The notes: generated by a model not told the origin, from the letters alone. A stretch of 45,556 bases of DNA from an uncultured Pseudomonadota bacterium (GCA_946885605.1 CAMPGR010000014.1:1-45556); one strand, 5' to 3'. Numbered from the stretch's first letter, positions 18,924-28,413 are shown. Translations and numbers: made by a program.

Positions 18924-19407
18924 CGTCTGCTCCAGCGGATTGGATGACCTGCATTATGGTGTGCATGGCAAAACCACGACCCTGCATGAATCTCACCTGT
19001 CGCGCGCGCTCCGCGCTCGTCGCAGGCGGCGCCTTGAACTTGCGGCGCCACACCGCGCGCGCCGTCTCGAGGTCGCTCTCTTTCAACTGGGGCAGCACTG
19101 CGGCCACCACCTCTTCGGCCACCCCCCTGGCGAGCAGTTCCTGCCGGATCCGGCCGCTGCCGAAACGTGGTCGGCGCGCGTGTATGAGCTGTTCGGCGAC
19201 GCGCCCCTCCGCAAGCCATCCGTGCGCCATCAATTCGTCGAGGAGGCTCTCCAGTGCTGCCGGGTCTTCCGCATGCGGCGCGAGCTTGCGCTGCAACTCG
19301 ACCCGGGAGTGCTCGCGCCGCGCCAGCAGCTTGAGCGCCCGGGTACGCAGGCTAGCCGACGGCTTTTCTGGGTTCGGCTTTCGGTTCGGCTTTGGGCTCT
19401 GGGACAC
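18910..19407 (-). CDS. recX: Recombination regulatory protein RecX
   Basis: RecX binds RecA filaments and limits their activity. The 165-residue protein has the three-repeat helical pattern: [19 protein letters not shown], then [27 protein letters not shown], then [19 protein letters not shown]. The start is a GTG at 19407 inside the 3' end of recA (56-bp overlap), with GGTGGG about 5 nt upstream. The overlapping segment is a short repeat read in two frames, giving the Pro/Lys-rich tails of both proteins. No clearly better internal start is present. A coupled recA-recX arrangement keeps RecX levels tied to RecA. Confidence 0.93.
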   Translation of the reverse strand: MSQSPKPNRKPNPEKPSASLRTRALKLLARREHSRVELQRKLAPHAEDPAALESLLDELMAHGWLAEGRVAEQLIHARRPRFGSGRIRQELLARGVAEEVVAAVLPQLKESDLETARAVWRRKFKAPPATSAERARQVRFMQGRGFAMHTIMQVIQSAGADDENV

Positions 19408-20395
19408 CGATACCCACCGCAGCGAGGACCTTGTTCTCGATCTCGCGCGCGATCTCGGCGTGCTCCTTCAAGTATTCGCGCGTATTGTCCTTGCCCTGCC
19501 CGATACGCTCCTTGCCGTAGGTGTACCAGGCGCCGGACTTGTCGACGATGCGATGCGTGACGCCGAGCTCGATGATCTCGCCTTCGCGCGAAATGCCTTC
19601 GCCATAGAGGATGTCGAAGTCGGCATTGCGGAACGGCGGCGCGACCTTGTTCTTCACGACCTTGGCACGCGTCTCGGAACCGATCACCTCGTCGCCTTTC
19701 TTGATCGAGCCGATGCGCCGGATGTCGATCCGCACCGAAGCATAGAACTTGAGCGCGTTGCCGCCGGTAGTGGTCTCGGGGTTGCCGAACATGACGCCGA
19801 TCTTCATCCGTATCTGGTTGATGAAGATCACGAGCGTGTTCGAGCGCTTGATGTTCGCGGTGAGCTTCCTCAGCGCCTGCGACATGAGCCGGGCCTGCAA
19901 CCCCATCTGCGGCTCGCCCATCTCGCCCTCGATCTCCGCTTTCGGGACCAGCGCTGCGACCGAGTCGATGACGACGACGTCAACCGAGCCCGAGCGCACC
20001 AGCATGTCGGCGATTTCGAGCGCCTGCTCGCCGTTGTCGGGCTGCGAGATGAGGAGCTGATCGATGTCGACGCCCAGCTTCCCCGCGTACGGCGGATCGA
20101 GCGCGTGCTCGGCGTCGATGAAGGCCGCGGTGCCGCCCATCTTCTGCATCTGCGCGATCACGGAGAGCGTCAACGTGGTCTTGCCCGACGACTCCGGCCC
20201 GTAGATCTCCACCACGCGCCCGCGCGGAAGCCCGCCTATGCCGAGCGCGATATCGAGCCCGAGGGAACCGGTCGAGACCACCTGGATGTCCCGGGAGACA
20301 TCCGATTCGCCCAGGCGCATGATCGAACCCTTGCCGAACTGCTTTTCGATCTGGGACAGCGCGGCGGACAGCGCCTTGCTCCTGTTTTCGTCCAT
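19352..20395 (-). CDS. recA: Recombinase RecA
   Basis: This is the 347-residue central homologous-recombination ATPase and SOS co-protease. It begins [20 protein letters not shown]. The Walker A motif is GPESSGKTT, the Walker B region is [12 protein letters not shown], and the DNA-binding loop L2 contains [18 protein letters not shown]. The ATG at 20395 is preferred over an in-frame start at 20413 because a GGGGGGAAAG ribosome binding site precedes it. The acidic C-terminal tail is replaced by a [12 protein letters not shown] repeat. I see no clear LexA box in the 90 bp upstream, though a CATAAT -10-like hexamer is present. recX overlaps its 3' end. Confidence 0.98.
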   Translation of the reverse strand: MDENRSKALSAALSQIEKQFGKGSIMRLGESDVSRDIQVVSTGSLGLDIALGIGGLPRGRVVEIYGPESSGKTTLTLSVIAQMQKMGGTAAFIDAEHALDPPYAGKLGVDIDQLLISQPDNGEQALEIADMLVRSGSVDVVVIDSVAALVPKAEIEGEMGEPQMGLQARLMSQALRKLTANIKRSNTLVIFINQIRMKIGVMFGNPETTTGGNALKFYASVRIDIRRIGSIKKGDEVIGSETRAKVVKNKVAPPFRNADFDILYGEGISREGEIIELGVTHRIVDKSGAWYTYGKERIGQGKDNTREYLKEHAEIAREIENKVLAAVGIGVPEPKAEPKAEPRKAVG

Positions 20396-20486
20396 CTTTC
20401 CCCCCGTGTACAAGCTTTGAATTATGTCACAAAGGGCTTAACGCCGCGCGTTCCCAAACGGATGACGGATCTTTTATTGCGGACCG

Positions 20487-20990
20487 TCATTGCGGGCCGT
20501 CTTCGAGCAGCCGCAGTATCCCTTCGAGGGCGTGCACCACCGACTGCCGGCGCACCGCGTCGCGGTCACCCGCAAAATGTCGCGTCTCGCTCCTGAGCGC
20601 CCCGTTCTTGATGCCCCACGCAAAACATACCGTGCCGACGGGCTTCTCCGGCGTGCCGCCGCTCGGTCCCGCCGTTCCGCTCACCGCGACCGCTACCTGC
20701 GCGTGGCTGCGCGCGAGCGCACCCGTCACCATTTCCCGCACGGTCGGCTCGGACACCGCGCCATGCTCGCCCAGCGTATCCGGATTGACGCCCAGCATTT
20801 CGCGCTTCGAGATATAGGTGTAGCTGATGAAGCCGCGCTCGAACCAGTCCGAGCTGCCGGGGACCATGGTGAGCGCCTGTCCGACCCATCCTCCCGTGCA
20901 GGATTCCGCCGCCGCAAGCATGAGCCCCCGCGCCCGCAGCGCTGCTCCAACCCGCTCCGCCAATCGATACAACGTCGTGTCAGTCGTCAT
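20487..20990 (-). CDS. pncC: Nicotinamide-nucleotide amidase (CinA C-terminal family)
   Basis: This 167-residue protein is a stand-alone CinA C-terminal domain. Signature motifs are AAAESCTGGWVGQALT, GFISYTYISKREML, GAVSEPTVREM and AVSGTAGPSGGTPEKPVGTV. PncC deamidates nicotinamide mononucleotide for NAD recycling. It overlaps the pgpA stop by 4 bp (ATGA), which indicates translational coupling, and lies 91 bp upstream of recA. Its stop codon sits in an imperfect 13-bp tandem duplication (20476-20501, ATTGCGGRCCGTC twice), so the last codons may have been trimmed by the duplication. Confidence 0.93.
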   Translation of the reverse strand: MTTDTTLYRLAERVGAALRARGLMLAAAESCTGGWVGQALTMVPGSSDWFERGFISYTYISKREMLGVNPDTLGEHGAVSEPTVREMVTGALARSHAQVAVAVSGTAGPSGGTPEKPVGTVCFAWGIKNGALRSETRHFAGDRDAVRRQSVVHALEGILRLLEDGPQ

Positions 20991-21502
20991 CCGATCACTG
21001 TCTTCGCTATCGCAAGCACGATCAGGGTGTAGAACGCCGCCAGCAGGTCGTCGAACATCGCGCCGAATCCGCTCTTCAACGTGCGGTCGTAATAGCGGAT
21101 GGGCGGAGGCTTCAGCATATCAAACAGCCGGAAGAGCAGGAACGCCGTCACCTGCCACAAGGGCGCCGCAGGCGTAAAAAACAGTACGAGCAGAAACGCC
21201 GTGATCTCGTCCCACACGATTGCGCCATGGTCCGGGTGCCCCAGCGCGCGTCCCGTGCGCGCGCACGACCATATGCCGGCGACGAACATGACGGCGATGA
21301 CGGCGAGAAGCGTGAGCGGGGCGACATGCGGCGCGAGCAGCCAATACACGGGAAACGCGAGCAGCGTTCCGAAGGTGCCGGGCAGCACGGGCACGAGGCC
21401 CACGCCGAAACCGAACGCCAGCAAGTGCGCCGGATGCCGCAGCACGAAGCGCCATGTCGGACGTGCCGAGCGCTCACCGAAAATGGTCGTATCCGGCGCC
21501 AT
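20987..21502 (-). CDS. pgpA: Phosphatidylglycerophosphatase A
   Basis: This 171-residue inner-membrane enzyme dephosphorylates phosphatidylglycerophosphate in phosphatidylglycerol synthesis. Family motifs include GFGVGLVPVLPGTFGTL at the first membrane helix, DHGAIVWDEITAFLL with the conserved acidic residues, FRLFDMLKPPPIRYYD, and GFGAMFDDLLAAFYT with metal-binding Asp residues. There are about four hydrophobic segments. It overlaps thiL by 29 bp upstream and pncC by 4 bp downstream, giving a tightly coupled thiL-pgpA-pncC set. The thiL-pgpA pairing is common in proteobacteria. Confidence 0.96.
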   Translation of the reverse strand: MAPDTTIFGERSARPTWRFVLRHPAHLLAFGFGVGLVPVLPGTFGTLLAFPVYWLLAPHVAPLTLLAVIAVMFVAGIWSCARTGRALGHPDHGAIVWDEITAFLLVLFFTPAAPLWQVTAFLLFRLFDMLKPPPIRYYDRTLKSGFGAMFDDLLAAFYTLIVLAIAKTVIG

Positions 21503-22442
21503 TCAAGCCCATCGGTTTGCCCGTCTCATCCAGCACGGTGACCGGCGCCCCGCGCGCGGAAGCCCGTTCGATGCGGCCGATCGCCGTCACCTGCACCCCG
21601 CTACGCCGCGCGGCGGTGAGCACGGCCGCACGCTGCCCGGGGCGCGCGGTGAAGCACAACTCGTAGTCGTCGCCGCCCGCGAGCACCGCCTCGCGCACTA
21701 CGCGCGATGCGAGATGCTTCCTCGCAACGCGCGACACCGGCAAGCGCGCGAACTCGATGACGGCCGATACACCTGAGCGTTCGCAGATATGGCCGAGGTC
21801 GGCGCACAGGCCGTCCGATATGTCGATCGCGCTGTGCGCCACCCTGCGCAGGGCAGCGCCGAGCGCGAGTCGCGGCGTGGGCGCGTCGAGCCGGCGCTGC
21901 GCTGCGGCCATCTCGCGCACATCGAGTTGCAGCCGGCGCTTGCGTGCTGCCACCGCAAGCGCGGCATCCCCTATGCAACCCGAGACCCAGATGTCGTCGC
22001 CGGGCCGCGCGCCGCCGCGCGTCAACGCCTCGCCCGCCGGCACTTCGCCGAGGATCTGCACGCAGATGGCAAGCGGGCCGCGGGTGGTATCGCCGCCAAT
22101 GAGCGCGACGTCATGCTCGCGCGCGAGGCGCATAAACCCCGAGGAGAAGCCTTTGAGCCACGGCCGGTCGGCTGCGGGAAGCGCAAGGGCGAGCGTTGCC
22201 CAACGTGGCGTTGCGCCCATCGCCGCCATGTCGGAAAGATTGACGGCGAGCGCCTTGTGGCCGAGACGGCGCGGTTCGGCGTCGGCGAAGAAGTGGCGGC
22301 CCGCGATCAGCATATCGGCCGCGACCGCGAGCTCCATCCCGCGCGCCACCCGGACAAGCGCCGCGTCGTCGCCCACGCCGAGCCGGGTATGCGGCGCGGG
22401 GTGCGTGAAGTAGCGCCGGATCAGCTCGAACTCGGACGGCAT
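21474..22442 (-). CDS. thiL: Thiamine-monophosphate kinase
   Basis: This 322-residue enzyme phosphorylates thiamine monophosphate to thiamine diphosphate with ATP. It has an AIR-synthase-related fold. Motifs are MPSEFELIRRYF, GVGDDAALV (metal and substrate), KALAVNLSDMAAMGATP, LIGGDTTRGP and the C-terminal ISDGLCADLGHI. Length is normal. It is 4 bp downstream of the small membrane protein gene. Its 3' end overlaps the pgpA start by 29 bp. Confidence 0.96.
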   Translation of the reverse strand: MPSEFELIRRYFTHPAPHTRLGVGDDAALVRVARGMELAVAADMLIAGRHFFADAEPRRLGHKALAVNLSDMAAMGATPRWATLALALPAADRPWLKGFSSGFMRLAREHDVALIGGDTTRGPLAICVQILGEVPAGEALTRGGARPGDDIWVSGCIGDAALAVAARKRRLQLDVREMAAAQRRLDAPTPRLALGAALRRVAHSAIDISDGLCADLGHICERSGVSAVIEFARLPVSRVARKHLASRVVREAVLAGGDDYELCFTARPGQRAAVLTAARRSGVQVTAIGRIERASARGAPVTVLDETGKPMGLNGAGYDHFR

Positions 22443-22446
22443 GCGA

Positions 22447-22695
22447 TCATTTCGTGGTGTCCGGCTCGCGCGGCGGCGCGCCCATGCGCGCCTGCTCTTC
22501 GAGCCACTTCCTCTTCATGGCGCGCGGAAAATAGAAATCGACCGCGGCAAATCCCAGGAAGAAGAGCCCGATCAGAAGCGCGGTACCCTGCCCCATGTGG
22601 GCGCCCCCCGCGACCAGAACGTACACACCGAGCACGAGGTTGATGACGCCCGCAAAATAGAACGCAAGCATCCGTTTCCTGAGCCGTGGATCCAC
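22447..22695 (-). CDS. Small two-helix membrane protein
   Basis: This 82-residue protein has two predicted transmembrane helices, about residues 10-30 (MLAFYFAGVINLVLGVYVLV) and 37-55 (GTALLIGLFFLGFAAVDFYF). A basic, charged C-terminal tail follows (RAMKRKWLEEQARMG). I recognise no named family and no catalytic motif. It sits between nusB (28 bp upstream) and thiL (4 bp downstream) on the same strand and is most likely part of their operon. Confidence 0.8.
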   Translation of the reverse strand: MDPRLRKRMLAFYFAGVINLVLGVYVLVAGGAHMGQGTALLIGLFFLGFAAVDFYFPRAMKRKWLEEQARMGAPPREPDTTK

Positions 22696-22723
22696 TGCAG
22701 TCTCCCGCTATACGATCACACGT

Positions 22724-23155
22724 TCACCCGGACTTTGCTTCGGCCGCGCGCATGCGCGGCGCGAGCCGATCGAGCACGCCGTTCACGAACTTATAGCCGT
22801 CGGTGCCGCCGTACTCCTTGGCGAGCTCGACCGCCTCGTTGATCACCACGCGGTACGGCACCTCCGGCTGGCGCCGGAATTCGTACGCGGCGAGCAGCAG
22901 TATCGCCCGTTCCACCGGAGAGAGCGCGTCCAGCTGCCGGTCGAGGCACTGCGCGATCTCGCGCTCGAGCTCGGGCGCATCACGCACCGCGCCATGGAGG
23001 AGCATCTTGAAATAATCCGCGTCGAGCTTTTCGAAACCCTTTGCCTCGGCGAGCTGCTTCTCAATGGCTTCCGGCTCGGATTTCGCGAGCTGCCATTGGT
23101 AAAGCCCCTGCAGCGCGAAGGCACGGGCCCGGCGTCGACTAGTCTTGCTCATCAA
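22724..23155 (-). CDS. nusB: Transcription antitermination factor NusB
   Basis: The 143-residue all-helical NusB binds boxA RNA with NusE (S10) for rRNA antitermination. Signatures are [19 protein letters not shown] at the N terminus, [16 protein letters not shown] and [26 protein letters not shown]. It overlaps the ribH 3' end by 17 bp (14 bp if the second Met is used). ribH-nusB is a conserved pair across proteobacteria. Confidence 0.97.
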   Translation of the reverse strand: MMSKTSRRRARAFALQGLYQWQLAKSEPEAIEKQLAEAKGFEKLDADYFKMLLHGAVRDAPELEREIAQCLDRQLDALSPVERAILLLAAYEFRRQPEVPYRVVINEAVELAKEYGGTDGYKFVNGVLDRLAPRMRAAEAKSG

Positions 23156-23618
23156 GTTCCTTCATGAGGTTCGCCATCTCGATAGCGGCCACCGCGCAGT
23201 CCGCGCCCTTTTCCGACATGCGCGCGAGCGCCTGATCCTCGGAGTCGGTCGTCAGTATGCCGTTCGCGATGGGCACGCCGCTGTCGAGCTGCACGCTGGA
23301 TATCCCCGCGGCCGACTCGTTGGCGACGATCTCGAAGTGATAGGTCTCTCCGCGAACGACCGCACCGAGCACGATCAGCGCGTCGTATCGCCCGGTCTGC
23401 GCCATCTTCTGCAGGGCGAGCGGGGACTCGAGCGCGCCCGGGACGGTCACGATACGGATGTTCCGCTCCTTGACGCCGTGCTTGACGAGCGCCGCGGTGC
23501 AGGCTGAAAGCAGGCCTTCCCCGATGTCGGTGTTGAAGCGGCTCATCACGATGCCGACCCTCAACTCCGCGCCATTGTGATTGGGTTCCAGTTCGTCGAT
23601 ATTGTCGAAACGTGCCAT
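23139..23618 (-). CDS. ribH: 6,7-dimethyl-8-ribityllumazine synthase
   Basis: Lumazine synthase of 159 residues condenses the RibA/D-derived pyrimidine with the RibB product in riboflavin synthesis. Motifs are [53 protein letters not shown] with the catalytic His, and [12 protein letters not shown]. It is 37 bp downstream of ribBX and overlaps nusB. All riboflavin steps from RibD to RibE, except a competent GTP cyclohydrolase II, are in this block. Confidence 0.97.
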   Translation of the reverse strand: MARFDNIDELEPNHNGAELRVGIVMSRFNTDIGEGLLSACTAALVKHGVKERNIRIVTVPGALESPLALQKMAQTGRYDALIVLGAVVRGETYHFEIVANESAAGISSVQLDSGVPIANGILTTDSEDQALARMSEKGADCAVAAIEMANLMKELDEQD

Positions 23619-23655
23619 GGCAGAGACTATGAGATGGGCGCGCGTTCTCCGCGCG

Positions 23656-24777
23656 CTACGAGTTGGATTGCTTTTCTTTCCCGGCCTGCGGAGGCTGCAG
23701 GTAGCCCGTCACCTCGAGGTCGAAACCCGTCATGCTCGGCATCGGGCGCGGCAGGGCGAGGAGACGCATCTTCCTCACCTTGAGGTCCCGCAGGATCTGC
23801 GCGCCAATGCCGTAATTGCGCAGCGCAATCTTCGGCGCCGCCGCGTTCCGGCGTTGCGGGCGCGCGCGCTCGAGCAGTTCCGCAGCCGTCTCCGGCCGGT
23901 GCAGCAGCAGCACGACGCCGCATTCGGCCGCGCTCACCGTGGCCATCGCATCGTGAAAGTTCCATGAGTGACTGGTGCTTCCGGTATCGAGCAAGTCGAT
24001 CACCGACAGCGGCTCGTGGACTCGCACCAGCACTTCGCTGTCCGGACGCGGCTTCCCCTTCACCAGAGCGAGATGCGTTTCGTCCCCGATGCGGTCGCTA
24101 TACACGTAAAGCCGGAGGCGGCCGTGCGCCGTGTCGATATCGCGCTCCGCGACGCGCGTGACGAGCGACTCGGTGCGGCTGCGATACTCGATGAGATCGG
24201 CGATGGTGCCGATCTTGAGGCCGTGATGGTGCGCGAACGCCTCGAGCTCGGGCAAGCGCGCCATTTCGCCGTCCTCGCCGAGGATCTCGCAGATCACGGC
24301 CGCCGGCGCAAGCCCGGCCAGCCGCGCGAGGTCGCACCCCGCTTCGGTATGACCGGCGCGCACGAGCACCCCGCCTTCCTGCGCCATCAGGGGGAAAATA
24401 TGGCCGGGCTGCACGATGTCGCGCGGGCTGGCGTCCGCGCGGATCGCGGCCTGCACCGTGCGCGCGCGGTCCGCTGCCGATATGCCCGTCGTCACGCCCT
24501 CTGCGGCTTCGATCGACACCGTGAAATTGGTCCCGAGCGGCGAGCGGTTGTTCGCGACCATGAGCGGAAGGTTCAATTGCCGGCAGCGCTCTTCGGTGAG
24601 CGTGAGACAAATCAGCCCGCGTCCGTAGCGCGCCATGAAATTGATCGATTCGGGCGTGACGAAATCGGCTCCCATCAGGAGATCGCCCTCGTTCTCGCGG
24701 TCTTCCTCATCCACGAGCACCACCATCCGGCCCGCTCGAACTTCGGAGATGATTTCGGTGATCGGACTGATCGGCAT
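23656..24777 (-). CDS. ribB: 3,4-dihydroxy-2-butanone 4-phosphate synthase fused to degenerate RibA domain (RibBX)
   Basis: The product has 373 residues. Residues 1 to about 200 are a complete RibB domain: [14 protein letters not shown] (metal-binding Glu), [15 protein letters not shown], and [16 protein letters not shown], so it should make the four-carbon riboflavin precursor. Residues from about 205 align to GTP cyclohydrolase II in layout ([34 protein letters not shown]). The zinc-binding Cys cluster of RibA (CLTGDVFGSxRCDCG) is missing, replaced by [16 protein letters not shown]. This fits the RibBX variant known in proteobacteria, so the cell needs a separate RibA. It lies 2 bp after ribE. 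Confidence 0.93.
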   Translation of the reverse strand: MPISPITEIISEVRAGRMVVLVDEEDRENEGDLLMGADFVTPESINFMARYGRGLICLTLTEERCRQLNLPLMVANNRSPLGTNFTVSIEAAEGVTTGISAADRARTVQAAIRADASPRDIVQPGHIFPLMAQEGGVLVRAGHTEAGCDLARLAGLAPAAVICEILGEDGEMARLPELEAFAHHHGLKIGTIADLIEYRSRTESLVTRVAERDIDTAHGRLRLYVYSDRIGDETHLALVKGKPRPDSEVLVRVHEPLSVIDLLDTGSTSHSWNFHDAMATVSAAECGVVLLLHRPETAAELLERARPQRRNAAAPKIALRNYGIGAQILRDLKVRKMRLLALPRPMPSMTGFDLEVTGYLQPPQAGKEKQSNS

Positions 24778-24779
24778 GG

Positions 24780-25388
24780 TTATTCCGGCCTCTCCACGGC
24801 TGAACCGCCTTCCAGCAGCCGTTCGGCGTAGCGCGCGATGAGGTCGACTTCGATGTTGACCTTATCGCCAACGTTGCGCTCGCGCAAGTTCGTCGCCTGC
24901 AGCGTATGCGGAATCAGGTTCACGCTGAAGCGTTCCGCGCTGACGGCGTTCACCGTGAGGCTCACGCCATCGACGGCCACAGAGCCTTTGCGGGCAACGT
25001 ACTTCGCAAGGTGAGCCGGCACGGCAATCGTGAGCACCACATTGTCCCCTGCCCGCTCCAGGCCGACCACCTCCGCCATACCATCGACGTGCCCGCTCAC
25101 GAGATGGCCGCCCAGCCGGTCGGTGAGGCGCAGCGCCTTTTCGAGATTGACGCGAGCTCGCGCGCGAAAGCCGGCCGTGCAATCGAGCGTCTCGTGCGAC
25201 ACATCCGCTTCGACTTCAGCTCCGTGCTTCGACACCGCGGTAAGGCATACGCCATTGACCGCGATGCTATCGCCAACCGCAACGTCGTCTAGGTAATCCC
25301 GGCCCGCTTCGATGCGGAGCCTGAGTCCGGCGGGGGACGGGTTGCTTGCCGTGATCGTTCCGACCGCGCTCACGATGCCGGTGAACAT
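24780..25388 (-). CDS. ribE: Riboflavin synthase alpha chain
   Basis: This 202-residue enzyme dismutates two 6,7-dimethyl-8-ribityllumazines into riboflavin. It has the two-fold internal repeat of lumazine-binding domains: [12 protein letters not shown] then [14 protein letters not shown] with SHETLD; second copy [14 protein letters not shown] then [15 protein letters not shown]. The ATG overlaps the ribD stop by 1 bp (TGATG), pointing to coupled translation. Nothing about it is unusual. Confidence 0.97.
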   Translation of the reverse strand: MFTGIVSAVGTITASNPSPAGLRLRIEAGRDYLDDVAVGDSIAVNGVCLTAVSKHGAEVEADVSHETLDCTAGFRARARVNLEKALRLTDRLGGHLVSGHVDGMAEVVGLERAGDNVVLTIAVPAHLAKYVARKGSVAVDGVSLTVNAVSAERFSVNLIPHTLQATNLRERNVGDKVNIEVDLIARYAERLLEGGSAVERPE

Positions 25389-26470
25389 CAGGCCGGCCTC
25401 GCAAGAATGCGAATATCGGCACCGATCATGCGCACGTCACGGATCGCGAGTGCGCGGCGCGCGCCCAGGTCCTCGAGCGCAGGCAGATGAAACATGCCGC
25501 GGGCTGCGTCCCCGATGAAACTCGGTGCAAGGTAAACGAGGAATTCATCGACCAGTCCTTCCTGCAGGAGCGAACCGTTCAATTTGAAGCCGGCCTCGAC
25601 GTGCACTTCGTTCAGCTCGCGCCGCCCAAGCTCGCGCATGACGCCGCCCAGATCGACCTTTCCTCCTGCATTGGGCAGCACTAGGATCTCGGCGCCAGCT
25701 TCCTGCAGCGCTCGGCGCTTTTCCGCATCGTTCAGAGCCGCCGCGATTAGCGCCCCGTTTCGCAGCACTTTCGCGCCACGCGGGGTTTCGAGCCGGCTGT
25801 CCACGACGATGCGAAGTGGCTGGCGTGAAGTTTCCACCTCGCGCACGGTAAGCTCGGGATCGTCGTCCTTGACCGTGCCGATGCCGGTGAGCACCGCGCA
25901 CGCCCGTGCGCGCCACGCGTGCCCGTCGCGCCGCGCCTCGGGGCCGGTGATCCACCGGCTCCTGCCGTTCGAGAGCGCGGTCTTGCCGTCGAGGCTCGCG
26001 GCGATCTTCATCCTGACCCACGGACGCCCGCAAGTCATGCGTTGCACGAAGCCGATATTGAGCTCCCGCGCCTCGTCCTCGAGCAAGCCGCATTCGACAG
26101 CAATACCGGACTGCTCCAGCATCGCGAAGCCCTTGCCGGCAACCTCGGGATTCGGATCGCGCAATGCCGCAACGACGCGCGCAACGCCCGCGGAAATCAA
26201 CGCCGCTGCGCAGGGCGGCGTGCGCCCGTGGTGAGCGCAGGGCTCGAGCGAGACGTACGCGGTCGCGCCGCGTGCCGCTCCCCCGGCCATCATGAGCGCG
26301 TTCACTTCGGCGTGCGGGCCGCCGGCACGCTCGTGCCAGCCTTCGCCGACGATGCTTCCTTCGCGCATGATGACGCAGCCCACGCGCGGGTTGGGCGTGG
26401 TCGTGTACAGGCCACGCTCGGCGAGCTCGAGCGCGCGGGCCATGTGCCGCCGGTCATCGCTGGAAAACAT
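25388..26470 (-). CDS. ribD: Bifunctional riboflavin deaminase-reductase
   Basis: The 360-residue protein carries a deaminase domain (residues about 1-145) with zinc motifs HAEVNAL and CAHHGRTPPCAAAL, then a reductase domain (MKIAASLDGKTALSNGRSRWITG, VEAGFKLNGSLLQEGLVDEF). It performs the second and third pyrimidine steps of riboflavin synthesis. The start MFSSDDRRHMARALELAERG is typical, with GGATTTGC before the ATG. Upstream lies a 130-bp element bounded by inverted repeats separating it from nrdR. I see no FMN riboswitch in that gap. Confidence 0.97.
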   Translation of the reverse strand: MFSSDDRRHMARALELAERGLYTTTPNPRVGCVIMREGSIVGEGWHERAGGPHAEVNALMMAGGAARGATAYVSLEPCAHHGRTPPCAAALISAGVARVVAALRDPNPEVAGKGFAMLEQSGIAVECGLLEDEARELNIGFVQRMTCGRPWVRMKIAASLDGKTALSNGRSRWITGPEARRDGHAWRARACAVLTGIGTVKDDDPELTVREVETSRQPLRIVVDSRLETPRGAKVLRNGALIAAALNDAEKRRALQEAGAEILVLPNAGGKVDLGGVMRELGRRELNEVHVEAGFKLNGSLLQEGLVDEFLVYLAPSFIGDAARGMFHLPALEDLGARRALAIRDVRMIGADIRILARPA

Positions 26471-26481
26471 GCAAATCCATT

Positions 26482-26611
26482 AACCGCCAAGGCCGCCGAG
26501 AACAAAACAGAAAGAAATCATAAAATCGCGCAAATTGACGACACCAAATCTTCAGCAGGCGAAATGACTGTTGTGTTCCTATCTTGGCCTTCTTGGCCGG
26601 CCTTGGCGGTT
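26482..26611. repeat. 130-bp element bounded by inverted repeats between nrdR and ribD
   Basis: The left end AACCGCCAAGGCCGCC (26482-26497) is an inverted copy of the right end GGCCGGCCTTGGCGGTT (26595-26611). About 97 bp of AT-richer sequence lies between. No reading frame of note is present. It resembles a small non-autonomous (MITE-like) or intergenic repeat unit. Target-site duplications are not evident. Confidence 0.55.
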
Positions 26612-26642
26612 CGACCTTTTTCGGACTGGGCGGCCCTGGGGG

Positions 26643-27107
26643 CTATTTCTTGGTGGAAGGTTCCTGCACTTCCTTGATCGCGTGCTGGAAGTCGTCCACG
26701 CCCTCGAAGCTCTTGTAGACCGAAGCGAAGCGGATATAGGCGACCTCGTCCAGCCGGCGCAGCTCGCGCATCACCATCTCGCCGATGCGCCGGGACTTGA
26801 TCTCGCGCTCGCCCAGCGCCAGCACGTTTTGCGTGATGGTGGCGACCGCTTCATCCACCGCCTGCGTCGGCACCGGCCGCTTGTGCAGCGCGCGCATGAA
26901 ACTCGTGCGCAGCTTGTTCAGATCGAACTCGGCGCGCGTGCCGTCCTGCTTGACGACCTGCGGCATGCGCAGCTCCACCGTCTCGTAGGTGGTGAAGCGC
27001 TTGTTGCAGCTCGTGCAGCGGCGGCGGCGGCGTATGCTTTCCCCGTCATCGCTGACCCGCGAATCGATGACCTGTGTGTCGTCCGATTTGCAGAACGGGC
27101 ACTTCAT
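26643..27107 (-). CDS. nrdR: Transcriptional repressor NrdR
   Basis: The 154-residue NrdR represses ribonucleotide reductase genes in response to ATP/dATP. It has an N-terminal zinc ribbon ([17 protein letters not shown], then [17 protein letters not shown]) and an ATP-cone ([21 protein letters not shown]). The ATG overlaps the glyA stop by 4 bp. glyA-nrdR-ribD is a common betaproteobacterial order. No NrdR-box is visible within the window by eye. Confidence 0.97.
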   Translation of the reverse strand: MKCPFCKSDDTQVIDSRVSDDGESIRRRRRCTSCNKRFTTYETVELRMPQVVKQDGTRAEFDLNKLRTSFMRALHKRPVPTQAVDEAVATITQNVLALGEREIKSRRIGEMVMRELRRLDEVAYIRFASVYKSFEGVDDFQHAIKEVQEPSTKK

Positions 27108-28354
27108 TTACCGTACACGGGGAACCTCTCGCACAGCCGCTTCACTTCGCCCGCGACGTTCCGGATCACCTTCTCGTCCTGCGGCGCTTCCAGCACGTCG
27201 GCAATGAGCATCGCGAGCAGTTCCGCCTCGACCTCCTTGAACCCGCGCGTCGTCATGGCCGGCGTTCCGATGCGGATGCCGCTCGTCACCGTCGGCTTCT
27301 GCGGGTCATCCGGGACCGCGTTCTTGTTGACCGTGATGCCGACGCGGCCCAGTACCGTCTCCGCATCGCGTCCCGTGAGGTTCCTGTTGCGCAGGTCCAC
27401 GAGGAACATGTGGCATTCGGTGCGCCCGGACACCACGCGAAAGCCGCGCTCGTGCAGCACCTTCGCCATCACGCGCGCGTTGTCCATCACCTGTTCCTGG
27501 TACACCTTGAATTCGCGGCTCATCGCTTCCTTGAACGCGATCGCTTTGGCGGCGATCACGTGCATGAGCGGGCCGCCCTGCGTGCCGGGAAAGACCGCTG
27601 AATTGAGAACGCGCTCGTGCTCGGCGTTCGCGAGGATGAGCCCCCCGCGCGGCCCGCGCAGCGTCTTGTGCGTGGTGCTGGTGACGAAATCCGCGATGCC
27701 GACCGGGCTCGGGTAGAAGCCGGCTGCGATCAGTCCCGCATAGTGCGCGATGTCCGCCATGAAGAGCGCGCCGACTTTGTCGGCGATCGCGCGAAAGCGC
27801 TTCCAGTCGATCACCAGCGAGTAGGCCGACGCGCCCGCGATGATGAGCTTCGGCTTCTTGACGTGCGCGAGCTCTTCGACCTCGGCGTAATCGATTTCCT
27901 CGGTCTCGGGATGGAGCCCGTAGCTGTAGGCATCGTAATGGCGGCCGCTCACGTTGACGCGCGCGCCGTGCGTCAAGTGGCCCCCCGCGTCGAGCGCCAT
28001 GCCGAGTATCGTGTCGCCCGGATGAAGCGCCGCGACATAGACCGCCTGGTTCGCCTGCGCCCCCGAATGCGGCTGCACGTTGGCGTACCCGGCGTGAAAG
28101 ATTTTCTTCACCCGGTCGATTGCGAGCTGCTCCACGATGTCGACGTTCTCGCAGCCGCCGTAATAGCGTTTGCCGGGGTAGCCTTCCGCGTACTTGTTGG
28201 TGAGCACCGAACCCTGCGCGCTCAAAACGGCCGGGCTCGCGTAATTCTCGGAAGCGATCAGTTCGACGTGCGCTTCCTGACGGCGATGCTCGTTCTCGAT
28301 CGCCGCCCACACTTCAGGATCGGTATGTCCAAGGCTTGGGTCGTCTGCGTACAT
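27104..28354 (-). CDS. glyA: Serine hydroxymethyltransferase
   Basis: The 416-residue PLP enzyme interconverts serine and glycine and supplies one-carbon units on tetrahydrofolate. The PLP lysine lies in [14 protein letters not shown]. Other motifs are [14 protein letters not shown] and [17 protein letters not shown] near the N terminus. The frame is open to 28459, which would overlap pmbA. The ATG at 28354 gives the normal size (E. coli 417) and the usual N terminus, so it is chosen. An AGGGAT site lies upstream. It heads the glyA-nrdR-rib block, with about 59 bp available for a promoter between it and pmbA. Confidence 0.97.
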   Translation of the reverse strand: MYADDPSLGHTDPEVWAAIENEHRRQEAHVELIASENYASPAVLSAQGSVLTNKYAEGYPGKRYYGGCENVDIVEQLAIDRVKKIFHAGYANVQPHSGAQANQAVYVAALHPGDTILGMALDAGGHLTHGARVNVSGRHYDAYSYGLHPETEEIDYAEVEELAHVKKPKLIIAGASAYSLVIDWKRFRAIADKVGALFMADIAHYAGLIAAGFYPSPVGIADFVTSTTHKTLRGPRGGLILANAEHERVLNSAVFPGTQGGPLMHVIAAKAIAFKEAMSREFKVYQEQVMDNARVMAKVLHERGFRVVSGRTECHMFLVDLRNRNLTGRDAETVLGRVGITVNKNAVPDDPQKPTVTSGIRIGTPAMTTRGFKEVEAELLAMLIADVLEAPQDEKVIRNVAGEVKRLCERFPVYGK

Positions 28355-28413
28355 GACTGGCGAAATCCCTGTTAGCCTTTTGATTTTAACACTCAAGGCG
28401 CGTGAGACCGATG

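Noticed and set aside
20396..20486. LexA (SOS) box in front of recA
   Set aside because: No CTGT-N8-ACAG or close variant found by eye; only a CATAAT hexamer and a good ribosome binding site.
26471..26642. FMN riboswitch upstream of ribD
   Set aside because: None of the conserved FMN-aptamer segments are visible; the gap is filled by an element bounded by inverted repeats.
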